Assembly (NCBI GenBank): GCA_030847615.1
Contig: JAUMIR010000001.1
Location: forward strand, 256,497,187 to 256,561,186
Source: Gambelia wislizenii
Taxonomy: Eukaryota > Chordata > Lepidosauria > Squamata > Crotaphytidae
Length of the DNA stretch: 64,000 nucleotides
Direction: 5' to 3'
The notes under the pieces were generated by a model, which had not been told where the DNA came from, searched no databases, and saw nothing but the letters and a program-made list of their open reading frames with translations. This document shows positions 12,701 to 27,545 of the stretch, piece by piece. How positions within the stretch are numbered: the stretch's first letter is position 1; every line of letters begins with the position of its first letter. The position numbers and the translations under genes were made by a program.

Positions 12701-15700
12701 CTTACTACTATAGTGCAGCTTGGCCCTCTGCACATGTTCAGGAGGGACTTGTGCACACGCTCCAACACAGATCTGTTTGCATGTTTAGGAATGAGGGCAA
12801 ACCATCCAGCACCCAAGGCAGCAAACAATCACATTCCCATCACCAGGCTTGATGGTTAGTATGAGGCTTTTCTATTCAAACTCAGTGGGTGCTTTTTTGT
12901 AAAAAATCTGACTCCTCTGTTCAGGGAACATCATTCCAAAAGTTTTGCACATTTTCTATATGATGTTTAGTAAACTTCAGACTTCCTCAAAAATGCACCA
13001 TTTTGTTCTTGAATTTTTTTTTAATGACCACTAGTCCTGGGTAGAGTGACTGTGGTCTTGAACCTTCTCCATTTGTAGACTATCCAACAGTGGATTGATG
13101 GAGCACCAAATACATGGAAATGTTTTCGAAACCCTTTCTATACTGATGAATAGTAATAATTGCTTTTCTGAAGTCCTCAGATATGTGTTGATATATATTT
13201 CCACACAACCATATGATGAAGACAAACTTGACAAGTTTCAGATCCTTTTAGAAGGTGGGACCTTTCATATTTATTCCTACCTCATTACTTAAGCGTCCAT
13301 TTCTAACTATTTCCTTAAATTGAACTGATGCAGTCAGAAATTTACATACTTTTACCCTATCATGTACTTGTTGTTTGCCTAATTTGTACATAATTTTATT
13401 TCACTAGACACAGAATTGATTAATATAAGCCCTATTGGACATTTAGAAAAGGAGTGGTTTTGATTTCCAAAGGCTACCATGGTGCAACTGTGGAATTCCA
13501 CTAATTATCTTTAGGATTCACAAACCTTTTCTTGCCATTGTATTAGCATATGAAAAGAAGAATGACGTAACATGATTTAACAGGTATTGATATTAACGCC
13601 AATTAAGAGAGATGACATCATTCTTGTGGACAAACTGTTAAGAAAATAACCTCACTGACCTGGTATATTTGCATGCCTTGGGGTGGCTTCTCATGGAACT
13701 CATCTAAGGCACTCATATAATCCTTTGGCAAGTCAGGATACTTGGAGGGATACTGTAAGACGATAATTTAAGAACTCATTCTCTATTCTACCAACATTTA
13801 TATTATATTAACATTTAGTATACCAACATTTTCAACATTGAATTTTGTGGAGCACACGTCTCAAACCAGAATGTTTTCATTCATGTACAAACATTAAATT
13901 ATAATTTAGCATTATGAGAACGAGTCTAAACCCTCCACCCCTGCTGTGCTGATTTGCACCTTCTCCCTCCCCTCGCCTTCTCAGTGTGGTGTGACGAGAT
14001 CAGAGACTTTCACTTTCACTTCTGATTTAGATTCGTCACAGTTTAGAGTGTTAGCTGAACTCTTAATTATGGTTTATTTTAACTAAAGTTAATGAACAGA
14101 AGGCAGCTTCTAAATTGTGCTGAAGTTGGCTTGTTTCCATTGACCATAGTTAAGATCAACCACAGTTTGTTTTGAATTGGGCAACACAACAAGTGGCAGT
14201 TCTTCCTTCCTGACACACTAGAGGAAGAAATTGAAGTAGGAAGCACATGAGCCTGGGGAAATGCCATCTACCGGTAGTTCTTAAGATGCTGAAATATGAT
14301 TTAGCACAGCCTCCCCCAACTTGGTGCCCTCCAGATGTCTTGGACTACAACTAACTCCCATAAATCCTAGCCAATGACCATGCCATCTTGGGCTGATGGG
14401 AGCTTTAGTGGCTAGTTTATTTTGCGGGAGACCCCTTTAGTATTACATCCAAATCAGCCCTATATTAATGTTTTTTCAATAGTCAGAATGTTGTCACTGT
14501 GTTAAACTTAAAATCACTTTTTCAATTAGTAGCACCCTCAGCTTTTCTCTTCATTCCCACTTCAGCAGTAGCAACCAAACACATGTAGTTACAATTTACC
14601 AAGTCCTCCAGGACTCTATAGCTATAGCTATTTAACACAGAACCATGGAAGACTTAGGAAGACCCCCCCACACACACACAATTCTAGAAACTGAGACAGG
14701 AAGGTTATGAAGTCACTTCCTGATGTATGTGTGTGTGCATGCATATAGATCTTTGGCCAATTTTTGAAAAAGCAAGAAAGTTTTGATGGCTGTGGGGGAC
14801 ATTTTCCTAAGGCATTACACAGACCCAGCTAGTAATTTGTGGCTTTATATGGCCGTTTTTTTCATTTCTTTTTTTAAAATAAATTGTTTAGGGGCTTGGG
14901 GAGATTTGGGGGTCACCAAAAAGGGTCTGGGAGACACATGTGACCCATGGGTGCCCCTCCCTAAATGAAGGCCTGAATCACACAGTTTCTTTTTTATGTG
15001 CTTTTCACAATATTTTTACATGGTGGCATTTCATTTTAATGCAGTAACATCTCTTGTTTATAAGACCTTAACAAAAATGGTTATTTTATGCTTTTAAAAC
15101 AATCCCTGAATTTGATAAGCAATAGATAAATGAAACCCCACATTGCACAGAAAAGAAAGGCTGCTTTAAGGCTATACAAGGGTATAGGAAAAAAAAACTG
15201 TGTACACAAATGAATTAATTGAAACTGTGATCTGTCATAAGTGACCTGCCACAGAGTAGGAAAAGTGGGCAACAGGGGGTGATTGTTGTGAAGGGGGATA
15301 GTTCCTTTCTTGTCCACTTTTACTATTATATGTCCCATGTGAACATGTACCAAGGAGGGTGCCAGCCTCCTTACCATCATCTTTAAACCTTGTAGCACTT
15401 CCAAGAAGAACCTGAAGAAAAAGCTGACAAGCAGAGAGCGCCGGTATTCCACTTTTCCACCTGGTGCTGAAGGAGACATGGCAATTTCTTCAAGAATTAG
15501 CTTACAAGCTTCATTGAGGAACTGCTCATTCCAGTTTCTGGGGAGACATATGATATTGCGAAAGACATTTATTTTAACTGTGTAGATAAAGGCAGGGTGG
15601 ATGGGACAGGAATAAACTTTTCCAAGTGCACATACTCGAATCAAACCACCTGGCCTGAGGACATCATGTTGCTGCAGACAGGCTGCATGGACTCCACCCT

Positions 15701-18700
15701 GGAAGCCCCAGTAGAACCATGGTCTCCCTTGCACATTCTGAACCAACAGCTGTTGAAACATTTCCAGCATTCCTCAACATTGGCTGTACCAGCTGGCCAC
15801 AAGTTTCCCACCCCTGCTGCAAAGGTTTCTCTTTCTGAAAGCAGAGCTGGCCACTCAGATGGAACTGCAGCTACCACAGGAACATTTGAACCTTGAGCTT
15901 GTCTAGAAGGGCATTTTAGCTTAGCTTTCCTTCATCTTGGAGTCCAAATGACACAGGGCTCTTGCCCAGATTTGCCTCTGGACAGTCCTGACAATGTTGG
16001 AGGGAAGGCTGAGGAGAAGCCGGGGTAAGCCCATTTAAGACATTTTAACATAACCCCTGGGAAAACCTGTGTTATGCAGGAAAATCTGGATAGATCTGGC
16101 ATGGAAAGGCAGAGTCTGTACCTGTACGGCAGGCTGCATTGCTAGTCTCCACTAGGAGAAGTGGTGTTGCTCTGAAGCTGGGAAGGAGGCCTCCAGCACA
16201 AAATCAAGGTCCCCTGGATGTGATCAGCTTTGATCACATGCAGAGGGCCTCCTTCCTGGCTTCAGACAGTGAAACGTATTATAGTGGGGGAGGTGCCTGC
16301 CAATACTGGCCGCTGTATGCTTGCAGCAGCCAGCATATGCGTGTAGAGTCCTGCCTGTTTCATCGTGGTAACGGGGGGATCCAGGCCAGTTTCAGGGCCA
16401 GAAAACACCATCCTTGTTCTTATTAGTGATCAGCCTGAACATCTCTCAATGGAACAGTCAAGGGTATTAGAATCATAGAGTTGGAAGAGACCACAAGGAC
16501 CATCTAGTCCAATAGCAATAGCAATAGCGATAGCATTGATATTTATATACTGCTTATCAGTGCCAAAGTACTCCCTAAGTGGTTTACAATGTTTTTAGCT
16601 AATTGCCCACAACAAACTGGGCACTCATTTTACCGACCTATGGAAGGATGGAAGTCTGAGTCAACCTTGAAGCCCTCTGGGATCAAACTCATAACGTTGT
16701 GGTACTGTACTGGCATTTAACCACTGCACTACCAGGGCTCCTTTGCCATGCAGGAATACCCAATCAAAGCACTCCCAACAGATGGCCATCCAGCCTCTGT
16801 TTAAGACCTCCATAGAAGGAGACTCCACCACACTACGAGGCAGCACATTCCACTGCCAAACAGCTCTTTCTGTCAAGAAGTTCTTCCTAATGTTCTGATT
16901 AAGTCTCACCTTGGCCTTGTGAAAACCTGGACTTTGCTTTATCTTGCCATGCTGTATTTGACCCATCTTTGCTTTACTGAAACCTAAGTTTGCCATACCT
17001 TCCTATGAGTTTCAGGCAGGAATTCTTCGCACTCACAGTTGTATTACCAATGCCTCCATAAAAAATAGCCAGGTCTTCAATGACATCAGTGCCTGGCTGG
17101 AAGACGACTTTCATAGCAGAATTTGTCACTGACAAGGCATTTTTCCGACGCTCAGCCTGACGGAAGGCTGAAACAAATTCATCCTGGCAGATGAAAGGAA
17201 GAGAAATCTTATTATTTCACACCCCCATACTAGTACTTTTAACTGATTTCCTTTCCTTCAAAAAACAGGGCAGCCTTAAGGCTACTGCAGTTTTTAAAAA
17301 TCTAGAAGGCATTTCTGTGTAGGAGAAACTGAAGCCTGTTGCCAGTTCACAGCTGAAGGGGCAGTCCTTTTGAGAGCATAATCCTAGGAATGGAATGACG
17401 GCAAAGGGTCTAGTCTCTCATGCCTTCTAAGACTAGTACCTTAGCAGGCAAAAGACCTGAAAGAAGACAGGACCCCTAGGCTTTTGAATAACAGTTTTGC
17501 AGAAGATGCAGCAGGCATGACAGATGTAGCAGATGCAGCATTTCAGCAGATGCAGCTGGCATGACCAGCTACCACCTGCTGAAATTCCTTCTTCTACACA
17601 GTTATCTAAAGTTGTAGGGTATCAGTTCTCTTTTGTATCAGACATCCTATTTGTTCACAACCCTCTGGTGGGAGGTGAGGGGTAAGAAGTGGATGTCCAG
17701 CAGAGAGCTGTATGTGATTTGAAACCAGGTGACAGCCAGGAGTCTAAAGTACGTTGTTGCTTTATTTTAAGGCAAAAGAAGCAGAAACGGAATGTCCAAT
17801 GAGCACAGAAGAAAGTGGAGACATGTCTGAAGAGGCTCAAAAGATGGTTATTTTATTAGTCACGAAGCCCAGTGCCTGTCAGTTGGTGTATACTCTCAAG
17901 ACCTCCTCAGAGGCTGTAGATTTTATGATTTTCTATAGCCCCTCAGAAAAGCCTTAGACAGGTTAAAACACACTGGCCTTAAAAAAAAAAAACCTTCAGA
18001 CATCTTCAGACATGTCTCCCCTTTTTTCTGTGTCTTTATTTGATGGCACCATCCCCTCTGGGATACTTTGAAAAGAAGATAGACATAGGACGATCGTGAG
18101 TAAAAATCGCCGAAATATAACGCTCAAATGTCCCAGTGGTACTGCAAAAGTACCACTAGGGACAGGCGTCATGTGAAACGGATGCCCTGCAGCGCTGCAG
18201 CCTCGCAACGTGGCGAGGCTGCTAGCGTTGTTTTTTCTTTTTCCGAAAAAGTCCATAGGCTCTTTTACTATTTGTTGCTTTCTTTATTTTCTCCATATTG
18301 AGTGTTGTGGAGTATTGACAAAATACTATTGCTGTTAAGTACAAAATTTTATTGCTGTATTTTATTGTATTATCTGTATTTTTTTGGTGGTGGTTTTTAA
18401 TTATTGCAAGTCATTTAGGGGCCTATCTCAGCTGATCATCAAAGTATAAAGGTAATAAACAATGACCTGCAATCACCCATACCTTTAACTCCCTTAACAT
18501 TATCGTCAATCTCCAAACAATTTATATGTGATTCTCCCCGCTACCCCCACCGCCTGCTGTGGATTAACACTTCATGCTTGGAAACATACAAGTATTGCCT
18601 ATCTCCATGGCTTGCATGGTTGGATTTCATGTTAGACATTTTGATACAAGAGTTTTTGAAAAACAAATCAGACCACAACATAGAAAGCATGTGGTAGTTT

Positions 18701-21700
18701 GGGATTATGTACAGAGGAGAAGAGAAACACACACACACACACACACACACACTTACTTCTTTTGAGAATGGAATAAAAACAGAGACTATGACCTCCACTG
18801 GAGAAAGATCTGCCCCTGGCATTCTGGTGAAGAATTCATCATTCAGTGGAATCTGTCGTGTTCCATCTGATAGGGAAAATAATGGCTAAGAGCAAGTACT
18901 TGGTGCAGATCCAGATCTTTATGTCCACCATCAAAGGAAAAAAAGGCAGCAGAAGACAATCTGGTACATTTCTATGAAATCTATTTAGCAAACCTCACTG
19001 AACTCTTTAAAGACCAAGCCAACCTGACAGGACAGGAATATCTGTAGGAAGGGGGTTAGGCATTCATTATTCTAGCCATTCCAGATTAGTCAGCTGTGGC
19101 TTCTGCTCCCAGTAGAGCCAAGACTTTTTGTTCAGAACGCTTTTTCAAGATAAAATCTGTCTGCCTATTGGAATGGAGGTTCTTTTGCATTTTGCTATTG
19201 ACGAATACAGTGGAGTTTTATTTGCTTATTGTTTACTGTGCCTTCCTCCACTTGGGCAATGTTATCATAGATTTAATTTATTATAACTTTGTCCTGCTTT
19301 GTAACTCAGTAATAGAAAGAGAGAGGGAACATCAATTGTTATGTTTTTCTTTTCTTTCTCTCTGCTCTCATAACTATAAAAGCAAAAGGAAAGCTCTTAC
19401 AGGAAGGAAAGCATGGAAGTTACAGTTTGTGGCACCTTCTATTATTAAGGCATAGGAGTGTACTTTTTAGTAGCTTCAGAGTGCAGATGGGTTTGCTTCC
19501 AAACCATGCACTCAACTAGAGATGTAAAATTTCCAGAAATTTTGAAGCCATGGGGAAAAAGCCATTTTTCCTGTTTTCCCCCCAGAAAAAAATGAAAATT
19601 TTTGGAAATTTGAAAAAATGCAGCATTAGCAGTTTTTACAGATTGAAAGTCACTCTGTTATTTTAGGAACATAAAATATGACTATGTACAATTTGATTTG
19701 GAATAAAATTATCACAATTGGTACATTAAAAATACAGTGTATTCAAACAATTATTACAAACATAATTTATTTTAATTTATTTTTAAATTTTTTATTTGTA
19801 ACAAATGGAGCAACAAACTCCTGAACTGTACAGAACCTCTTTGGCTTTACTAGTTTATGTGGAGCAGGCAAAGAAACATTAAAAAAAAAAAAACAAACAG
19901 AAGAAACCATCAACATTAGTAACAAAGAAAATAATTTATATTTCCTCTCCACATTATCAAATAGACATAAAGCACCCATTCCCATAAAAAGAATGGGAGG
20001 GGGAATGTGTGGAAGAGAGGAGGGAGGCACTAAGATTCAATTAATAGGCATGAAATGTAATCAGACTCATTTTCTGAGCTATAGTTATCAGTATCAGTTT
20101 CAGGAGATTATCAGACATGCCAAAAATCCCACCACAGGGACACTAGGACATTGCTAAAGGGCTAACTTTTCAGACATCGTTGTCCCTGTGGCGTTATGCC
20201 CCCATGCCTCTTTCGCCTTCCCCTGCTCCTTTTTATTGATGGCTTAAGCCATGAATTGACCCGTTGTTCCATTTCTGTCATGGAACGACTGGTGTGTGAG
20301 ATGGTGCCTGCTACGCTGGCGTGATGCCAGCATAACGGGGAGGTCCATGCCAAATACTTCTGGTCCAGATTGGGACATCGAGGTAAGTGACACATTTCCC
20401 CACCTCCCCGGGTTACTTGGGGCTTTTTTAAACATGTTTTTGTGCTTGGTGTACTTTTAAACTTTTTATTTTGACTTTTATTTTTAAATTTCCCGCACGA
20501 TCATTCTCTCATGAGAACGGCCAGGATTTTGTTTCCAGGATGTGGATGGGGCTCGGCGAGAGCTCCATTCACTCCTGGGATGCCGGAGGGAGCAGTTTCT
20601 GTTGCACGGCAAGGTAGGTGTCTGAATTTTTTAAAATTTAAACAGTTATAGGGATGTGAGGGGGGCAGGAGGCGATGTAGTGAGACGGAGACTTTTTTTT
20701 TTGTCCCTATCTGGTAATCTTCAAAGTCTTAAAGATTTTATTCCTCTTGTTAAAATAAAACATTCCATAATCAATTTTCTTCCTTTTTTTATTTTTTCAA
20801 TTTTTTGGGAAAAAAACCAAAAAAGGCTTCAGGAAAAAATGAAGAAAAAACCCTCCCCCCCCGAATTTTCCCTTTTTTTTTTCCTGGGCCTTCGCAGTTC
20901 TACACTCAACTACACTTGAATTGCTTTCACTAAACAGCCAGATTGTGAGTCAGGTGTATCACTCTTCAGTTTGTACTCTTGTTGTGTGCCTTCAAGTCAT
21001 TTTGAAATTAAGGCAACACTATCCTGGGGTTTTCTTGGCAATATTTGTTTGGGGGGGTGGTTGCCTTTGCCTCCCTCTGAGGCTGAGGGAGTGTGACTTG
21101 CCTAAGGTCACCCAGCGGATATCCATGACCGAGCAGAGATTCAAACCCTGGTCTCCAGAATTGTAGTCCAATGGTCAAACCACTGCACCACTGTGGTTGT
21201 CAATTTATACTACTGTCAGTTTGTATTACTGGCATTTTTATCTCCAAGGGCTTCATTCCATGAAAGATGAACAACTCAGAATATTATCAGGTTCCCATGT
21301 GGAAGCGCATGCATATGAAGGGATGTTGCATGGTGTTGGGACAAGAGAGGGAATCCACAAATTGGCACTGTTGTAAGTTTTTTTCTGGCCCCAATTCAGG
21401 GATTCTACCACCATGAAGAAGTGGCCTACACATCCACTACTGAATGGATCAGTCAGCTCTGACACTGCTGATCACCTTTTCGAGCAGAAGGCAGCTTCAG
21501 AATCAGCATGTGACATCTTTCAGAAGTTTCTGGAGACCCCAAAACCAAACAAGGCTTATTGGAGCCCTGGACCCAGTTGTGAATTTACCTGGACCCCTAA
21601 TGGTAGTGGGTAAATAGTCATTTTAATTCCTCACCATGCTTCTGATGTCAACACTTTGGAGAACTGTGAGAAATTAAAATGAGTTAGCAAGGATTTTTGA

Positions 21701-24700
21701 CTCTCTGTTGTTTAATATACAGGAGGTAGCAATCTCTCCCACTGGTAGACTTCTAATAGGCATATGTTTGCATGCTGTGAAAACAGAATTATGGATCAGG
21801 TAGGACATTTGTCTGACCTAACAGGATTTCTTTTATGTTCTGATGATCTGATAATCTTCCTTTACAGACATTATGGAGATTTTCAGATGGGGTAAATATT
21901 CAGTGGCAGGCATGGAACAGGGTCAAGAAAGGGTCTTCCTTTTGGACGAGGTTGACCCATGCCGTCCTGTTCCTGTCCTGCCCCCGTGCTGCTCCCGGAA
22001 TATTCTATTCATGATGAAACATCACGAACATGTCTGCCATGGAATTAGGGTTGTGCCAACAGGAGCCCTGTTCCTGTCCTGAGATGACAGCCGCGGGGGC
22101 GGAGGTCCGTTCCCAGCACTTCCTGGCACGATTGGGACATCCAGGTAAGTGGTACCCTCCCCTCGCGGGTTACTTGTAATTTTCTTCTGTTTTTGTGCTT
22201 TGTTTTTAGTTTTGACAGTTGGGTTTTTTTTTAATGTTTAAATTTGCCACACGCCCATTCTCTCAAGACAATGGGCGCAATTTCATTTGCCGGTCATAAA
22301 TGCAGCCTTACAATGGCTGCATTTACAACCGGCCAGCGAGGGGAGGGGGAGGTCGTTCCTGCCACAGAATGAAGGTAAGTGTGTGAACATTTTTCTTCTG
22401 TTCCACGGCAGGAATGGGGTATTTGGCCCTGTCTGAAAATGTCCTATGAGATCAGTCCACCCAATACAGAAATATATACAAGGGTGAGGAGAATTGCCTT
22501 TTACCTATTGATGCCAGATTGAGAATTGCTTTCCCAGCTGCAAGAACAGGGTTCAGATCCCAGGCTGATCCTCTGCTTACAATGTGTCCTCCTAAAGACT
22601 GCCAAACAGAGATATTTATTTATATCACTCCTGACACAGAACCAAGCAGGTTTAAAATTCAGTGACATTTCTAGATCTTCAAATTAGTGTGTATCTCATG
22701 AAACAAATGAGATTCAACCATAGGTTAAGCTTGCATGACCTATACCCTAGTACAACTGAGCATTCAATAAAAACAGACTTAGAAGCATCTCCCCAACCCA
22801 GAATCTTTTCTATTAGGAAAGACTATTAGTCTCCCTAAATACCTAAATGTTTTATGACTTCTTCCTGCATGTTTTTGGCTTCCTGGCCTGTTATCATTCT
22901 ACTTCAAAACAGGATACCTATAGCTTGGGGAGGGGAAGGGCAGAAGGATCTGATATGTGTACTTCATACATTTCTTTATCCATGTCTTTCATTTCTTCTC
23001 TGTAGGTTGCCAAAATAATAATTGTGGCCATGGGTTGTTCAAGGTGGACATCTGGAACTCAGCCCAGGAAAGTTAAGCGTTTTAAAAATAAAATTGATTT
23101 AAACAGGAAAGTGAAGGAACAACAGGCCAAATCCACATTATACAAATAACACAGTTTGAAACTGGATTGTTTGCCATAGCTCCTTCCTATGGAATCCTGG
23201 GATTTGTAGTTTGGTGAGGCACCAGCACTCTTTGGCAGAAAAGGCTAAAATCCTTGTAAAACTACAAATTCCAGGATTCCATAGGAAGGAAACATGGCAA
23301 ATAATCAGTTTCAAAGTGGGTTATTTGTGTAATGTGGATTTGGCATGTTGTTCCTTCACTTTCCTGTTTAAATCAAGTCTACAATAAGCCCCCCATATCC
23401 ACTGATTCATTATCCACTGATTCAATTATCCACTGGACACAAAACAGGACACCTACCATAGAGTCTTCCTAGAAAATGTGTCCTCTCTAGCCATTTTCTA
23501 TGTCCTCCAAGGCAACTCTATGGTATTTTAAACTGGAAGTCCCATTATTTTCAATGGCATTCACTATTATCCACAGTTTTTGGTATCACGTGTGTCCCCC
23601 GAACCAATCCCCAACAGATAAGGGGGTCCTACTGTATTTGAAAAAATACTTAAATCAAAAGCTGAAATTAGAGAAGGATGTATAGGTAGAGCTGGAGCCC
23701 TGGTGGCGCAGTGGTTAAATGCCAGTACTGCAAGTCACCACTTTGCAAGTTCAATCCCAGAGGGCTCCAAGGTTCACTCAGCCTTCCATCCTTTTATAGG
23801 TTGGTAAAATGAGTACCTGGCTTGTGGGGGCAATTAGCTAACACACATTGGAAACTGCTTAATACAGTGTACATATTTAAATTGCTATTGCTTAAAACAA
23901 TTTGTAAGCCGCTCCGATAGCCTTGTGGCTGAAGAGCGGGGTATGTATGTATGTATAAATAAATAAATAAATAAATATCCACACCTGTGACTCCTCAACT
24001 GTTTTTCTCCCCAAGTAGCAGTATGTGACAAGTTCAACAGGACATAAACATTTTGGTATTTGACTGCAACTTGGCATGCATGAGACATTTAAGAACCTCC
24101 CTCTGCACTTTAAAACAGAAAAGTTATAAGACCTCTGATTTTCAACTATTGGGTCAGGAAGATTTGATTGGGACTGACAGGTGGATTTAAAGACATGAAC
24201 AGCCTCCTCCCTATGCACAGGTCTCTACTAGGAGTGAGCCTCATGTAAACACTTGTTTTGCCTGCACAAGTTAGAGAAGATCATGGAAGCATGATAGAAA
24301 ATCATAAGAGACAAAGTAGGAGTCTCATGGACAACTGCCTCTTTGCTTCTTTCCATGATCCTTCTGTCATTGTCACACATTGTTCTTTGTGATCCACCTG
24401 ACAGTTCTAGGGCTGGAAGAAAGCAGCCCATGGCAGATACTTAGTACCTCTGTCAGGACAGGTGATATGATGAAAAAATAGCATCTGGGTGAATCCTCTT
24501 AAGATATCTTTCTAATCCATAGAGGATCTGGAATGGAGGGAAGACTTGTGGAGGCAACCTGCACCTTGGGAAAAATAATAGCGTGGGACACCTACAGCCA
24601 GATTCCTGATCTGTTCCCCAGCAAGTGTTCTCAGCTGCTTCAAGAGAGTCCGGTATATCTTTGTCTTCTCCACTGGGAGTTCTGGGACAAGGCTCAATAG

Positions 24701-25032
24701 GAAGTCTCTCAGCTGAGCCAAGTGGGTGGCTGCACCAATTACGATGCCTGAAACCAAATACAAAGAGATCAGCTCAGACGTATGCCACACTCACCTGTTT
24801 AAATCCAAACTCACATTGATCTGAAATGCCACACATTTCCTCCACCCAGTCATAGCAGCTTCATTTTTTTCTTCCCAGCATGCATATCAATTTCTTGTTT
24901 TCCTGTCATTCCTACCACCCACCTGCACACCCATTGGATGGCTCTCTCATCGGGTTCACCCTCACCCCTCCCTAAACTGCCATGTCTGATGATGCAGATT
25001 CTCAGCCATAGATAGGTATATATACTATTTAA

Positions 25033-25078
<46 letters not shown>

Positions 25079-27511
25079 ATATAGATCTGGTGCACCTATA
25101 CTGTACAGGTTTTTTCCCCATTTTAGTTCATTCTTCAGCACAGTTTATTAACAATTGAAAAATTAAGATACAGATCCCAAACAGCTTCCAAGAGTATATT
25201 TGAGGCATACCGTTGTCTCCCACATTGGCAACATACAGCTCTGGAATCCTGACAGGATGAAGGAGAATGGGATGGTAAACACCCAGAAGTTTCATATCAA
25301 GTCCTAATGGGGACAAAATTAGAATGACATGTCAGAAAGAAATGGCAAGATGCAGGGCAACAGAAACATCGTTTTCAAATGTGGGTGGGCAGCACTGACC
25401 AGCTGTAAATTGGAGTTGGAGTGATTTCAGGTAAAAAGCAGGCAGGTAAAAAAGTTTGTGTTCATTTCTATGTGTATAAAACCATTCCTCTGTCCCCATT
25501 GTAATATCTGTGCTCTATTGCTATACAACCTGTGTTTAAAAGTACAAGGCTGCTATTATCACATCTTTTTTATTTTAATTTTTTTAATAGAGCAAAAGAA
25601 CGACAACCATTATCCACAATTCATGCACATTTTCTTGTTACAGGTTGAGTCTCTCTTATTCCCAGTGGCTTCATGTAGATGTTGAAAAACATAGGGGGCA
25701 ACATTGACCCCTGTGGAAGCCCACAGGTTAATGAACAAATGGCTAAACAACAGTCCCCCAGCACTACTCTCTGGGAACATTCAGCCAAGAAAGACGGGAA
25801 GCACTGCAAAGCAACGCCTCAAGTCCCATATCGACCAGACAACCCAGGCGGATACCATGATTGATGGTACCCAATGCTATCAAATGCTGCTGAAAGACCC
25901 AGGAGGATCAATTGTGACTCACTCCCCCTGTCCAAATCCTGCTGTAGGTCATCCACCAAGGTGACCAAGGCTGTTTCTGTCCCATAACCAGGCCTGAACC
26001 CAGATCGGAATGGATCAGGCAGTCCAGTCCGTTTCATCCAAGAAAGCCTGGAGTTGTGTTGCCACCTCTTGCTTTAGGACCTTACTTAGAAAGGCAGGGG
26101 GTTGGACTGGATGGCCCTCGTGGTCTCTTCCAACTCTACAATTCTATGATTCTATGATTCAATTCAAAATGCTTGGGACCAGAGGTATTTTGGATTTTGG
26201 AATAATTTGGATTTTGGAATACTTGTATATACATCATGATATCTTGGAGATGGGACCCAAGTCTAGACACAAAATTCTTGTATGTTTCATGTACACCTTA
26301 TACACATAGCCTGATTATAATTTTATACACAATATTTTTAATAATTTTGTTCATGAAACAAAGTTTGTGTACATTGAACCATCAGAAAGCAAAGGTATCA
26401 CTATCTCAGCCACTCATGTGGACAATTTTGGATTTTGAAATATTTTGTTTTTTGGAATTCCAGATAAGGGAGACTCAACCTGTATTATCTTCCTTCCACC
26501 TTCTCACTATCACACATCTAAGCCCACCTTTACAGTGATACCATATATTTCTAGAACAGTTAGTAAAATTACATATATTACTAGCTATATCCGGTGTAAC
26601 ATACACTGTTTCCTCCTGTGTGCTACACTCCCCACAGTACACACGCCGCCCTCCCTGCACCCCATGCCGCCCTCCCCATGCTTGCGCTGCCCTCCCCGTT
26701 CCACCCTCCTCATGCCCCATGCTGCCCTCCCCGCACTCGTGCTGCCCTCCCCACACATCGTGCCACCCTCCCTGTGCTCGTGGCGCTCTCCCCGCACCCC
26801 GCCCTCCCCCCATATCATGCCACATCCCCTCCATGCTACTCATATCCCCTCTGCCGCCGCCATGTTTAGAAAGGACTTAAACGTCCACATGTTCCTGCCC
26901 CCAGTGCGCTGATTGGCTGCCCAACAGAGCTTTGATTGCTTGGTCAGTTTCCTAAGCAACCAGTCAGCACACTGGAAACGGCAACATACCCAAGAGGATT
27001 ATATATATTAGAACTGTGTCATTATTGTAACCATTTAAGAATGAAATCTGATATCTCCTGTTGTCATGTGCAGTTAGCTCTGAGGAGACTATGAGACGGG
27101 CCCCTTGCTAGGGGGACAATAGCTCAAAGGGCAAAATTATCAGATGCCCATGTCCTCAGCCATTCCCAGGGTGTAGTGCTGGTGTGGACAAGGCATCATA
27201 TTTTTTATTGATGGACTAAACTGTCAATAAAAAGTGACACCTTATTCATGCCCATGCTATAACCCTAGAATGGCAGAACAGTGTCGTCTGATAATTTCTC
27301 CCTTTTATGTTATCATTATGTCCTTATGGCGCAGTTTTTGATGCATCTGATAAAGTCCTTTATCTCTGCAGCAGACCTGGCCCTAAACATTTTGCTACTC
27401 TGAAGTGATTATAGTACCTCCCACTCTTCTATCTCATGCATCAAAGCTGACTGCACTGTTAGATGAAGCTTTAACACCGTCATTGTAACACTGCCTTAAG
27501 GTGGTGGGTCA

Positions 27512-27545
<34 letters not shown>

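Noticed and set aside
15081..15374. Extension of the same frame downstream of exon 15
   Set aside because: It follows a good donor (GTAAGG) at 15374 and loses similarity there; exon 16 continues the protein.
15538..15770. Extension of the 229-codon frame upstream of AOX exon 15
   Set aside because: The part above 15537 precedes a good acceptor (CTCCCCAG) and has no family similarity; the preceding exon joins at that acceptor in phase.
16511..16742. tRNA gene candidates in Sauria SINE heads (also 23694, 39655, 60533)
   Set aside because: A tRNA-like head with box B is present, but the SINE body and tail follow and the cloverleaf is incomplete.
26475..26912. Overlapping open frames of 77-155 codons, Pro/Cys-rich or Gly-rich
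   Set aside because: They fall on both strands of a GC-rich minisatellite and have repeat-driven composition, with no conserved motif.
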